Assembly: GCA_029582155.1 (NCBI GenBank)
Contig: CM055897.1
Span: forward strand, 18,582,535-18,646,534
DNA: 64,000 nt
Direction of reading: 5' to 3'
Source of the DNA: Panopea generosa
Taxonomy: Eukaryota; Mollusca; Bivalvia; Adapedonta; Hiatellidae
Part shown: piece after piece, positions 48,396-60,559 of the stretch
How positions within the stretch are numbered: position 1 is the first letter of the stretch
Layout: each line of letters begins with the position of its first letter
Position numbers and translations under genes: made by a program
Notes under the pieces: model-generated
What the model was told of the DNA's origin: nothing
Database searches by the model: none
The model's input: only the letters and a program-made list of their open reading frames with translations

Positions 48396-49040
48396 GTAAA
48401 TGATTACATAAGACGTAACTTATAGTTACTTCACATATAAAAGCCCAGCTAAATAAAACGTATTCATTATATTTAGACCATGGATCTGCAGTGTATATGA
48501 CATTTAATAAACACCCAAATTTGGATATCAACAAAAGACAGACCAGTGGCCAAATTCACTTACAACCCTGAGAGGGAAACAATTCGACAGAATGCTGGAA
48601 AGCCTGCAAGATCCCGCGGAAGTCATGATATGCAGACGTCAGTTGGTTCCCGTTATGCTTAACGCGAGACGAGAAGGGATGAAGGCATATATAGTGGCGG
48701 ATAAACTTTATACATCCGGTCGTTTACACAGGAACGGGAAAACAGCCGACGTGAACTAAGACAGAAGCGAGGGTGAAAGCCGGTGTTTCGCGTGGAATGG
48801 GACTTTCTCAGCAGAATGAAATCACATTCTGATTTTTACAAATATTATAGAATATTATGATGCTGTATTTCTGTGATGTTCTCATAAAATCGTTAATAAT
48901 ATATGTATAGTATAACGGATATCTAAATTCAAAGGAAAAAGTTAAGCAACCATTGGACCAGCCGTGGTGTAAGAAAAGTAAATAGTTTGTCCCCTTTTGA
49001 TATTCTGAGCGTAATCTGATACTGGTGATTCTTAGTCTTT
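48396..49040. other. Non-coding stretch with a GC-richer patch
   Basis: 48,540-48,810 is richer in G+C than its surroundings and one plus-strand frame ('KFTYNPERETIRQNAGKPAR', then a TAA) looks mildly protein-like, but I recognise no domain and it is short. It may be a relic of an unidentified element. Confidence 0.3.
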
Positions 49041-49044
49041 AATA

Positions 49045-49575
49045 TGTTTAACATTCAAGATCCGTTTTGGCAATAACTGCCCTTCTGCTATATTTGGTCG
49101 CCCCATATTTTGTTCCTAACCTTTCGCACATAATCGAAATTATAGTGTTTGCAGCTTTCATCACCAAATTTATATTCAGGGACATTTTAAGAAGTTTTTA
49201 AGCAGTTTCAACACATGCCTTCTTTTATTCATCAGTCATCAATTTTTGCTAATCACGCACTTTATATCGTGCATCATTTCGAACAATTTTTCTAAGTTTT
49301 GACACGATTTTCTTAGATGTTGCTTTCATTGGCATAGCAGATTTTGCTGCATTTCGAAAAGACATCATATTCTTTTACTCTTCCATCTATGAAGTGTCTC
49401 ATACACTGTATAACGCGTTTGTCAACCGATAAACCTGTGTGATTTCATCAAAATTATATTTTAGAGAATCACCGAGTTGAGTACGAACTTCCACATTATT
49501 TGCTACTCGTTTCCCAACCATTTTACAACAGTGGTCAACGACTGCCTGTATTGAAATGACTATGAATCTGGAATC
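49045..49575 (-). pseudogene. Decayed coding sequence of unknown family
   Basis: On the minus strand one frame reads protein-like for about 170 codons, interrupted by several stops: 'VVDHCCKMVGKRVANNVEVR', 'NFDEITQVYRLTNALYS', 'KKIVSKLRKIVRNDARYKV', 'ANTIISIMCERLGTKYGA'. The frame is kept although stops accumulate, as in a pseudogene changed mostly by substitution. I do not recognise the family. A transposon origin is plausible given the neighbourhood, but nothing proves it, and chance cannot be fully excluded. Confidence 0.35.
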
Positions 49576-49579
49576 CCGT

Positions 49580-51195
49580 GTTTCAGCAGATACATGTATA
49601 TATACAACTGTGATGGTATTGAATAGATCTATGCATGCTCATAAATGTCAATGCAAATGTTCAGGTGAATTTTGCGCGACTTATACATACACAATACATT
49701 TTGAATACCCCTCATATTTGTTGCTGCCTCTATGGCAAATAACGTCTCATTAAACATCTGCCTCTGAGGCAATTACTGTCCCATATATCATTTAATGTAT
49801 TCTGGCATATGGCTGTACACGTTGCATTTATTTGATTTGAGCTGCAAAATCATGATGTTGTTTGAAGGATAAAGAAGTGTTCTTTTTAATGTCGGTGCAT
49901 ATATTTATTATGAATTAGTAATTGCAATTACGCTTATATTAAGTTTAAAAACAAACTACCAATCACGTTTCTCTTTTATTACATTATATAATGTATCGCG
50001 ACTCATATGTCGCGATGGTAATGAAAGATGACACTGTCAAGTAAATATAATGGTAAATTGTTGTAAACAGCAAGATACAAAAAACACTTGACAAATGTAA
50101 AAATATCTTAAACATTAATGTTACAAGTTTTTTTTTCAATGAAGGATGTAATATATATAAAAAAAAAACAAATGACTTTTATCAAGTAATTAGCAATGCT
50201 ACTAAATTTGTTAAAATACAACACCTCAGACTGAGAGTGTTTTAAAATATGCATATCATTTACCTAACAGAACTTATTTATAATTCATTTTTAATAATTT
50301 CGAACTCCAGATATGTTAAATGATAGGCGCCTTCAAAATCAATTATGATATTGTATGCAGAAATGATAAAAAAGCGCCTGTTGAATTATTAGATACATAT
50401 TTCAAAACTGTAAATAACGGACACAATAGGCTGATAATTTGCCTCTGAAATTCGACTGGCCTGCGTTATACATACTTAACGACAAAATTAAATTGATGAA
50501 AATCATACTATATCATATCAATATATATTGACACATGCACCTTACATTCTACAAGTTTGATACGTGACCACAGTAAAATATGGATACTTAATGGGGTATT
50601 TTATATTATATAAATTAGAACTGCAATGATACCTGTAAATGAAATAAGGACACAAAATACTTATAATAACTTATTAGTAGATACGAGCGTATATGGACAC
50701 AGGCCGAAATAAAATATGATTATTTAAGTTATTAAGTGATCATATTACCGGAACCGAGAACTAGACAGCACCGCACAATCACTATCGTATTCAATATGTA
50801 CACGCATTTTTACTTACACAAATAAATTGTGGAGTTAATGTCACTGCTTCAATGGTAAGAATAGTCAGTTATTGAGTTTCAACTGTCGCTATTTGTAACA
50901 GATTTTAGATGACACATATGCTCTCACACAGGACAAATAATGCATCGACATCACTTATGTAAAACTACTGTTATGCTAGATGTAGTTGGGAAAAATAGAA
51001 AACTTTTTCAATAACTTGAATGTCGTAAATGTATCAATTGGTTGTTTCAATGGAATTGCATTTATATCCGAAAGCCAATGTCATTTTTATCAAATTTGAA
51101 GAAAATTAGGTTCTACTGAAGATGATTATTGTGTATATCAATATAAACACAGTGTTACTATTATGGTGAGTGTTCTTATAATCATCGAGATTACT
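49580..51195. other. AT-rich non-coding stretch
   Basis: No supported gene. A small hairpin with 8-bp arms ('atcgcgac' and 'gtcgcgat', 6-nt loop) lies near 49,995-50,016. Confidence 0.45.
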
Positions 51196-51199
51196 GTTA

Positions 51200-54100
51200 A
51201 TTTGTAGAGAATATTAACTTACCGGTGGCATTATTCGATCAAATCAACCATATTAATATACATTTCGATACTTAAGTTGTTTGTGAAGTTAAATTACCGT
51301 TGGCATTATTCGATCAAATCAAGCACAGCAGTTAACATTTCGGTACTAAATTGTTGGTGAACTTAGCATACCGGTAACATTTTTCGATCAAATCATGCAT
51401 AGCAGTAAACATTTCGATATTAATGTTGCTGGTGAAGTTAACTTACTGGTGGCTTGTTCGATCAAATCAAGCACATTAGTGTACATTTTGAAAAAGTTGT
51501 TGGTGAAGTTAACTTACTTGTGGCATTATTGGATCAAATCAAGCACAGTAGTATATATTTCGATACCATGTTGTTGGTGAAGTTAACTTACCGGTGGTAT
51601 TTTTCGATCAAATCAACCACATTAGTATAAATTTCGATACTTAAGTTGATGGTGAAGATGACTTGACGGTGGTAATTTTCCTTCAAATATAGCACATTTG
51701 TATACATTTATATACTAAATTTGTTGGTGAAATTAAGTTACCGTTGGCATTATTCAATCACATTAGTATACATTTCGATACTAAAGTTGTTGTTGCAGTT
51801 TACTTGCCGGAGGTAATTTTCGATCCAATCAAGAATATAAGTAACCATTTCGATAAAGTTGTTGGTGAAGTTAACTTTCTGACGGCTTGTTCGATCCAAT
51901 TATGCACAGTAGTATACATTTCGATAATAAATGTGTAGGTGAAATTAACATTCCGTTTGCTTGTTCGATCAAATGAATCACAGCAGTATACATTTCGATA
52001 CAAAAGTTGCTGGTGTAATTAACTTACCGGGGGCATTGTTCGATCAAATCAAGCACATTAGTACAAATTTCGATATTAAAGTTGTTTCTTAAGTTAACCT
52101 ACCGATGGCATAATTGGATCAAATCATACACAGCAGTATCTTTTTCGATATTAATGTTCATAGTGAAGTTAACTTACCGGTGTCATAATTCGACCAAATC
52201 AAGCACTTTAGTATATATTTCAATATATTGTTGTTGGTGAAGTTAGCTTACTGGTGATATTTTTATATAAAATCAACCAATTTATTATACATTTCGATAC
52301 TAAACTTGTTGGTGAAGTTTACTTACCGGTGTTTTTTTCCCCGATTAAATCAAGCACAGCATTATACATTTCGATACTAAAGTTGCTGGTGTTATTAACT
52401 TACCGGTGGTAATTTTCGATCAAATCAATCACAGAAGTATCCATTTCGATAATTAAGTTGTTAGTGAAGTTAACTTACCAGTTTCATAATTCGATCAAAT
52501 CTAGCACAGCAGTATGTATTTCGATACTAATGTTGTTGGTGAAGTAAACTTACCGGTGGTATTTTTATATAAAATCAAACACATTAATATTTCGATACTA
52601 AAGTTGTTGATAAAGTTATCTTACCGCTGGCTTGTTCGATGAAATCAAGCACATCAGTATACATTTCGATACAATAGTGGCTTTTGTAATTAGCTTACCG
52701 GTAGCTTTATTCGATCAAATCAAGTACATCAGTATACATTTCATGTCAAATGTTGCTGGTGAAGTTAACTTACCGGTGGCTTGTTCGATCAAATGAAGTA
52801 CATCAGTATACATTTCATGTCAATTGTTGCTGGTGAAGTTAACTTACCGGTGGCTTGTTCGATCAAATGAAGCACAGTAGTATACATTTCGAAACTAAGG
52901 ATGATGGTGAAGTTATCTTACCACTGGCATTATTCGACAAAATTAAGCACAGCAATATACATTTCGGTATCAAAATTTTTGATGGAGTAAACTTACTGGT
53001 GTTTTTTATATAAAATCAAGCATTTGAATATACCTTCCGACGGCTTGTTCTATCAAATCAAGCACAGCAGTCTACATTTCGATATTCAAGTTGTTGGTGA
53101 AGTTAACTTACCGGTGGGATTATTCGATCAACTCAAGCACATTTGTTACATTGCTAAAGTTGTTGGTACAGTTAACTTAACGGTGGCGTTAATCCACCAA
53201 ATCGAGAACAGCAGTGTATATTTCAATATTAATGTTGTTTGTGAAGTTAACTTACTGGTGGTGTCTTTATATAAAATCAAACATTTTAGTATACATTCGA
53301 TACTAAAGCTGTTGGTGCAGTTAACTTGCCGGTGGCATTATTCGATTAAGTCGAGCACAGCAGTATTCATTTCTATACTGAAGTTGTTGGTGAAGTTAAC
53401 TGACCGGTAGCATTATTTGATCAAATCAAACACAGCAGTATACATTTTGGTACTAAAATTGTTGATGGAGTTAATTTACTGATGGCATTATTTGATAAAA
53501 GCAAGCACATAAGTATCGTACATTTAGATACTAATGTTGTTGGTAAAGTTAACTTATAGGTGGCATTTTTCGATCAAATCAAGCACAGTAGTAAACATTT
53601 CAATACTAGAGTTGCTCGTGAAGTTAACTTACCGGTGGCTTGTTCGATCGAATCAATCACAGCAGTAAACATTTTGATGCTAAAATTGCTGGTGGAATTA
53701 TCTTACCGGTGTCTTGTTTCGATCAAATCAAGTACATCAGCATACATTTCGATACAAAAATAGTTGGTGTAGTTAATTTGCCGGTGACTTTTCGATCAAA
53801 TCAAGCACAGCTGTATACATTTCGATAAAGTTGTTGGTGAAGTTAACTGACCGATTACTTGTTCGATCAAATCAAGCACAGCATTATATATTTCGATACT
53901 AAAGCTACTTGTGAAATTACCTTACCGGTGGCTTGTTCGACCAAATTAAGATCATAAGTATACATTTCGTAACAAAAGTTGTTGGTGAAGTTAACTTACC
54001 GGTGGCATTATTTGATCAAATCAATCACATAAGTATACATTTCGATATTAATGTTGTTAGTAAAGTAAATTTACCGGTGGCTTGTTCGATCAAATCAAGC

Positions 54101-54767
54101 ACTGCAGTATACTTTTTGATACTAAATTTGTTGTTGAAATTAATTTTCCGGTGACTTTATCGGATCAAATCAATCATAGAAGTATACGTTCCGATACTAA
54201 AGTTGTTGGTGAAGTTAACTTACCGGTGGCTTGTTCTATCAAATAAAGCACAGCAGTATACATTTCGATACTAAAGTTGCTGATGAAATTAAATTACCGG
54301 TGGCTTGTTCGATACTAAAGTTGTTGGTGAAGTTAACTTTACGGTGGCATTATTCGATCAAATCGAACGCAGCAGTATTGATACTAAAGTTGCTAGTGAA
54401 ATTAAATTACTGCCGACTTGTTCGATAAAATCAAGCACAGCAGTATAGATTTTGATACTAAATTTGCTAGTGAATTTAACTTATCGGTGGCATTTTTCGA
54501 TATAATCAAGCACAGCAGTATTCATTTCGATACAAAGGTTGCTGTTGAAGTTAACTTACTGGTGCTTGTTCGATCAAATCAAACACATTGATATATATTT
54601 CGATAAAGTTGCTAGCGAAGTTAACACTGGTGACTTTTCGATCAAATCAAGCACAGCTGTATACATTTCGATACTAAAGTTGCTGTTGAAGTTAACTTAT
54701 CAGTGACTTGATCGATCAAATTAAGTACAGATGCATACATTTTGATACTTAAGTTGCTGGTGAAGTC
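51200..54767. repeat. ~75-bp satellite, about 46 copies
   Basis: The unit is 'ttcgatcaaatcaagcacag' + 'cagtatacatttcgatacta' + 'aagttgttggtgaagttaac' + 'ttaccggtggcattat' with frequent small indels. Each unit includes the palindrome AAGTTAACTT next to ACCGGT. Frames in it are short and differ from unit to unit; there is no protein. Confidence 0.95.
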
Positions 54768-54769
54768 CG

Positions 54770-55750
54770 TCCAAACATTTATTTATGTTCTTTCATTAAC
54801 CTAAACAATTCAAATGAAATAAAAAGTGTAACATTTCTTTTGAAGTTGAATGTCGATATCGAGAAGTATACAGAGATTCGTCCTTTCAGTGTGGGTAGGA
54901 CAATTTCCTGCTCGAAAACAAATTCCTCTATTATATGGTTTGCCTTATTTTCAAACTTGTAAATAGATATTTTGAGTCGATGCTGCAGAATCGCAGATCA
55001 AGGGTAAGTACAACATATACAGCAGTTAGACATAAATGGTTCAAAAGTGATGTTTTATTTTACCAGACCGAATGTCAGAAAACATCACATACTGACTTTA
55101 ATGGGGGTCTCCTTGTATCGTCTACTTGGATATTTAAATAGTTGCTGTTGACCTTTAAGTTTGAAAATAAAGGTTTCACTACACAGTTGAAGTTTGTTCT
55201 TTGTTCTATAGAAAATATGGTCCAGGATTCAAAAAAAGTATTCTACATTGTATTTTTATTCACAGCAGAAATGTATCGCTACACAAAACGGTACAATAAC
55301 TGGTAGGTTACCCAGTTATTTTTTTAAAGACAGTGCATTGACATCCTATTTTTTTTTTTTTTTTTTAAAAAGTCCTCAAATGATGCACATAAATACATGT
55401 ATCTATTAAAACCCTATAAAAGTCACTTTTTTAACATCAGTGATGTCTTATTGCAGTATACATGTATGCTAAGCCAGTATTAAGTTTACTCATCTGCAGC
55501 GAGAAATCACAACCACTATGAACCATTTTGAAAATATTTCAAGCCAAAATACATAGGACTTTTCTATACGCAAGAATCATGTTACCGTGGCAAAAATGGG
55601 GCCCAACAGTGTAATGAGACGTAAAGTGTTGCAAACATTATCATATTTGTTCTGCAATCAGACTTGCGTGCAGACAAGTGTGCGAATGAAATTATATATT
55701 ATTAAGTCTAAAACTGAACTTTTATATTTTAGATCAAAGACCAAATTGAC
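54770..55750. other. Upstream region of the secreted-protein gene
   Basis: AT-rich, with a T-run at 55,349-55,367. An acceptor-like 'ttttatattttag' ends at about 55,731, just before the start codon, so a non-coding 5' exon may exist. I cannot place a promoter. Confidence 0.4.
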
Positions 55751-55751
55751 A

Positions 55752-58700
55752 ATGTCGTCAAGTAAATTATGCTATTTGGTAGCAATATTTTTTGTTAGTA
55801 TGATAGTTGGGCCTGGAGCAGCAGCTGCAGCTGGCTCTGTCAACTATCGTACCGATAAAAGGACAGGGAAATCTGGGGTAAGGCATTTTAAAACAAATAT
55901 AATAAGATAACTAGAAAGTTTTCAAATCAAAAGAACATTTCAACAAATTGTACTTTGGCTGAAGCAATGTTAATTTTAATTTTCAGTTTGGAAATACTCG
56001 TTTTTAACATAATATATGGAATGTTCTGTCTTTATATTTGTAAATAACATTTTTATATTAACCTATTTATCATAGTTTGTCTTACCTGATCAGTCATGTA
56101 CTTCTCTTTAAATTCTGGATTCTGAAAGCAAATCATTCAGTTTGGTTAAATTAAAGTTTATAATTCTTACAATCATAATTGTCAAAAACTTAGTATCTTA
56201 AATATTTATTCTTCGAAATAATTTAGCGCCAACTAGTGCAATACCATTTTTTCTTGTAAAAATTAATTCTCTTATAATTTATAAGAATTCTTCCATGTTT
56301 TTGTCTTTTTTTCTGTGTATAACATATATGGCATGTTTAACTTGCATAGATCTTCTCATTTTTGTTATAGAATACGCTAGTTGTCTTTTGGAACGCTGGT
56401 GACCAAACCTGTTTAGCAACCAACTTAACAGAGTTTCCAAGTGATGCTTATGGAGAAAAAGGTAATAAGGTTTAATGACGACCTTTAACTATACAACGAG
56501 TTGTATCATTGACATAATTATATAAAGGTTATTTAGGAAAAAAAATGGTTATGTAATTTAAACAACCTTGAATCTATACAAAAGAATCACATCAGCATAT
56601 ATGTTGAATATATACACATACAGATTATATTTCAATATATTGTCCAAGCAACTACAATGAAAATTGCTTGGATACGTAAAAGTATGTTAGATGTTTATTT
56701 ATGAATGCGTTAATAATTTTTATAATATAATTTTATGTATTTCTTCGTTAGTATAATATGATTTAATATCTGTTTTCGTTAATATAATATAATTTTACAT
56801 ATCTCTTAACTTTCAAAACGAAGCATTCAATGGATATCGCAGCAGAAGACAATAATTCAATAGGTATACTTATAATTAAAGTAAAATGGCCGAATATAAA
56901 CAGTTGTGACAGCAGAAGCCATCCCCTTGGAACAACCAGATGCAACTATGTTATTGTGGAGCTTGTACCTGGTTGACAGAGATCCCTACCTCGTTATTCT
57001 GTATTGCTACATCATGAAAAGAAACAGTGTAAATAAAAATACGCGTGCCAGACTTTTGGGAATTTTACCGCATATGTAAGTGAAGGAAGTAAACGTAAAT
57101 ATGCTCAGACATATATATATATATATATGTATCTTTATGATCTAACGGGTTTAAAAATTGTCCTTTATATAGCATGTGAGTAGTCATGAATCCTTAACAG
57201 GATCTTTCTCATATAAAGCTATCAGTTCATGTATGTAAATTGTCCGTCCAGTCCAGATGTGTTACCTGTAAATCCATAGTATACAAGTCTTGGTTTATAT
57301 GTGTAGGCTCAAGTTAAGGATTCATTTCTATTTACATGCAACATAAAGGACATATTTAGGTTTAGAGTTGCCGAATACCTTTCTTTGAAAATGCCTCTGT
57401 ATTATCCTAAAGAGTTAATATTGTCTCAATTGTGTGATATGTCAGTATACTGTACTTCATTTCATAATAAATTCAGGGTTTTCAACATACTTTTATGTGG
57501 AAATTGCTATTTCAACACTAATATTAAATAATTTACAAGTTCAAATAGAGGCTAGGGATATTTGTGTAATTTTAAAGTATTTAGAAATAAGATGAAATAA
57601 GATGAGAAAACATTATTTTCATCTGATGTTGTATTGATTCAGTACACTGTAAACAAATACACTTTACAAAATATAAACAAGTAACAAATGGAACAGTTTA
57701 CATCCTTCTTCATTAATATATTTAAGTTGTACGTATATCTTTCCTTATTTTGTTTAAAACATTTACCCAACAGGAATCGTAGCCTTCAAAGGACATCAAA
57801 ACAACTTAATCAATATAATTATAGTTCTGATCTCTATGTTGATGATACAACACTATGTGAAACATCGAGCAATTTATTAAAAAGCAAATTCAACTCCAAG
57901 ACAGATTAAATTCAATAAGCAGCTGGTGTACAATTAATAACTTGTTATACATCCTGATAAAAGCAAATGTATGGTAATTGCTACGAAATAAAAATTAAGA
58001 AATAAAAAGGAACTAAAATTAATCATTAACAATGTGTTTTGAGTAAGTAGAAAATTATTATTATTTTATTATCGTTTTTATAGAATAATCAATAAAATAC
58101 AATGACAATATATATATAGCGATTATAGTCCATGAACGACCAGAAGTACATTCGTGACTGTTATGCTTAAGTCTCCCAACCGCGTTAGTTCCCCGTTAAC
58201 AGTGGCATCTTTACCAAATATCATCGCATATATATTGCAAGTGAATGGTATAAAACTTACATTATGCTTAGAAAAGGACATAAGTAATGCTATACGTATA
58301 GATAGTCGATGATGTGCAGAGGCAAGACAGTATGGAAATACTAATAAAAGGTACGACAAGTCGGATTTAAGAACAGGTATTGTAATATTGTCCTTCAGAG
58401 ATTTGTCAATGCAACATTTATTATTTACTATTGCCTATATTGTTCTGATAATTCTGATACACGCTTCTCATAAATACATAAATCGACATACTTCAAGTTT
58501 ATGTATGACCTTGGACCATATCCGGACTCGCAAACTTGACAATAAATAAACGTATTGTGATAATAATATATTTTCTAATTATGTGACTCAAGTAAGCGTT
58601 CATAATCAAATGTGTTAGACTCTCTGAAGAACAACTTACGGAGCAACTTCCTTGCTTTTTTATTCTACAGCTAGGTAAAACAATTGCAGACCTTTATACG

Positions 58701-60323
58701 TTGAGCTTTAGAACAACGGGTCAACCATTTTCACACGACCTGTTACCAGATCAAGCTAAAGCAAAGTGTGAGCACAGTACAATGTGGGCTGTGAAACGGT
58801 ACCATACAGGTGAGATCAATTATAAAGCGCGGAGCAAACTTTTGCATGACATTATCGGGCCAAATCTAATCTTATTTTGTCAAAGTAACCATCATGAATT
58901 TGGATATACTTCATACATGTCTTTTGACCTATTTATCATACACATCTCTCTATATTTCTCTTCCTTGAACTGCGCAATGATTCAATGAGTTTGAAACAGA
59001 AGATCATGTAGATTGGACTGGTGAACCATTTGTCGTTGACGTCATTGGACTTTTCCGGCTTCAGGGAAGATTAGTTTTGTTAAATTGGTCACCCTCTATC
59101 AATACCGAATACTGTGTGATACTTTACTTACTTGCGGTTACGAATGGCCGCTACAATTATGCAAATGTTTCCTGTAAGCCCTGGATGAAAATAGCGCACG
59201 TGCATTGATTAATATAACTCTGACATAACAAAGTCAAGTCTCTAAACCACACCCAACACTTTGGCGAAACCAGCTTTCTGGAATGCAATACATAAACATT
59301 TACAGAACCGCATATGTATACAACGTATACAACCATAAAACGTGGCGAATATTCAAAATAATTTTATCCGTTTATTAAGAAAACTGCATGCTTGCAATTC
59401 ATCTTCATATTCACTATTGTCTCTGGTACATTTGTCACTATCAAAAATGAATTTGCTCTACTGGTTGATGGTACTTCAGCCTGAACAATTAAATGGAAAG
59501 CCACTGTCCTCTAATCAGACTCCAGTGACATTTTGGGCATACATTTCAATATGGAGATTTTTACATTTCAATATTGATCTAATTACTGTCAAGACTGCAG
59601 TATTATTTTTAATACATTTGTTAATTTTAATGGTTATTATTAATGCCATTTTCAACACATTTCAGGTTATATGTTCCATTTTATTAATGGAGGAAGACCT
59701 CAAAAAGCATCTGAGTAGAACAAGTCTGTTTAATACTAAATTGGAATAAAAGTAACGATCTATGTTCCATTTGAGTGTTTAGACAAGTAATTGTGATAGT
59801 CAGTATTGCTTTCATATGAGCTATAAAATCAAACAAGCCAACATTATTGAAATAATAGGTAATCTTTTTCAGAACCAAGTGTAATATTTACTCTTATTAG
59901 TCTTGCAGTGTAATCAATGACACAAATTACCGTGTCATAAAATGTAAGTATCTAAAACTCCAAAATATATCAGTAAGTTCATGTATCTATTGGAACACCA
60001 AAAATGTTAATGAAAATGTGGAACTCATGGAACATTGGAATGGGAGTATTCTCATTATTATAAGTATTATTATTATTATCTATTATTATTATATGCATTG
60101 GCTTAATGGTCAATAAACGAACATCTAGAATCTTGTTTTTTATATTAATAGATTCATATAGGTTTATTAAACAGCAGTTGTCACGCCTATATTGTTCTCC
60201 CGTATTTATTAGTTACACTGAAATGTCAGATTTTGTTTTTCCTATACATATCATAAATATTTCGTTTCAGGTAACCGCAGATCCAGAAGGGGTGTAGTTG
60301 TAATTGATATTACGAGATGCTGA
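55752..60323 (+). CDS. Four-exon gene for a small secreted protein, family unknown
   Basis: Exons: 55,752-55,877 (phase 0 end), 56,371-56,461 (phase 1 end), 58,675-58,809 (phase 1 end), 60,271-60,323 with TGA. All introns are GT...AG, phases match without a stop, and the total is 134 codons. Exon 1 encodes a clear signal peptide: basic start 'MSSSKLC', hydrophobic 'YLVAIFFVSMIV', then a small-residue stretch 'GAAAAAGS' suited to cleavage. Exon 2 reads 'VVFWNAGDQTCLATNLTEFP' and contains an N-x-T site (NLT). Exon 3 reads 'GQPFSHDLLPDQAKAKCEHS' and 'MWAVKRYHT'. Exon 4 gives 'NRRSRRGVVVIDITRC', ending on Cys. The mature part (~105 residues) has three cysteines; RSRR-G could be a convertase site (inference). 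The start was chosen because the in-frame codons before it resemble UTR. I do not recognise the family. A poly(A) signal follows at 60,551. An alternative exon near 59,005-59,205 is possible. Confidence 0.72.
57688..57995 (+). pseudogene. Reverse-transcriptase relic in the second intron
   Basis: 'YSSDLYVDDTTLCETSS' shows a Y-x-D-D motif C of a non-LTR reverse transcriptase, followed in shifting frames by 'LNSISSWCTINN' and 'DKSKCMVIATK', the usual sequence after that motif. It is a short LINE fragment on the gene's sense strand within the intron 56,462-58,674. Confidence 0.65.
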
Positions 60324-60550
60324 GTTTCTGTGTCCTTACTCTGACCATTCATTTTCAGAACCTGCTTAAATGTAGATCAAATGTATATTTGTAATTACTG
60401 TTTTTTTTTCTTGTTTTGTGAACATGTATTTAATTAAACAATGAATTATTTGATTTCATTTTTTATTATTATATGGGATTTGTTCATTTTCGAATATGTT
60501 TTTTATATTTTATAATTTATTTTTTATTTCATAAATCAACATATTATAGC

Positions 60551-60556
60551 AATAAA
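60551..60556 (+). promoter_or_regulatory. Polyadenylation signal AATAAA
   Basis: AATAAA lies about 230 bp after the stop codon of the secreted-protein gene and is the first canonical hexamer clearly downstream of it. The region is AT-rich, so chance occurrence is possible. Confidence 0.45.
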
Positions 60557-60559
60557 CAT

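Noticed and set aside
59342..59749. 135-codon plus-strand frame in the last intron
   Set aside because: Composition is that of AT-rich chance sequence, and its end overlaps a SINE fragment ('ttcaacacatttcaggttat').
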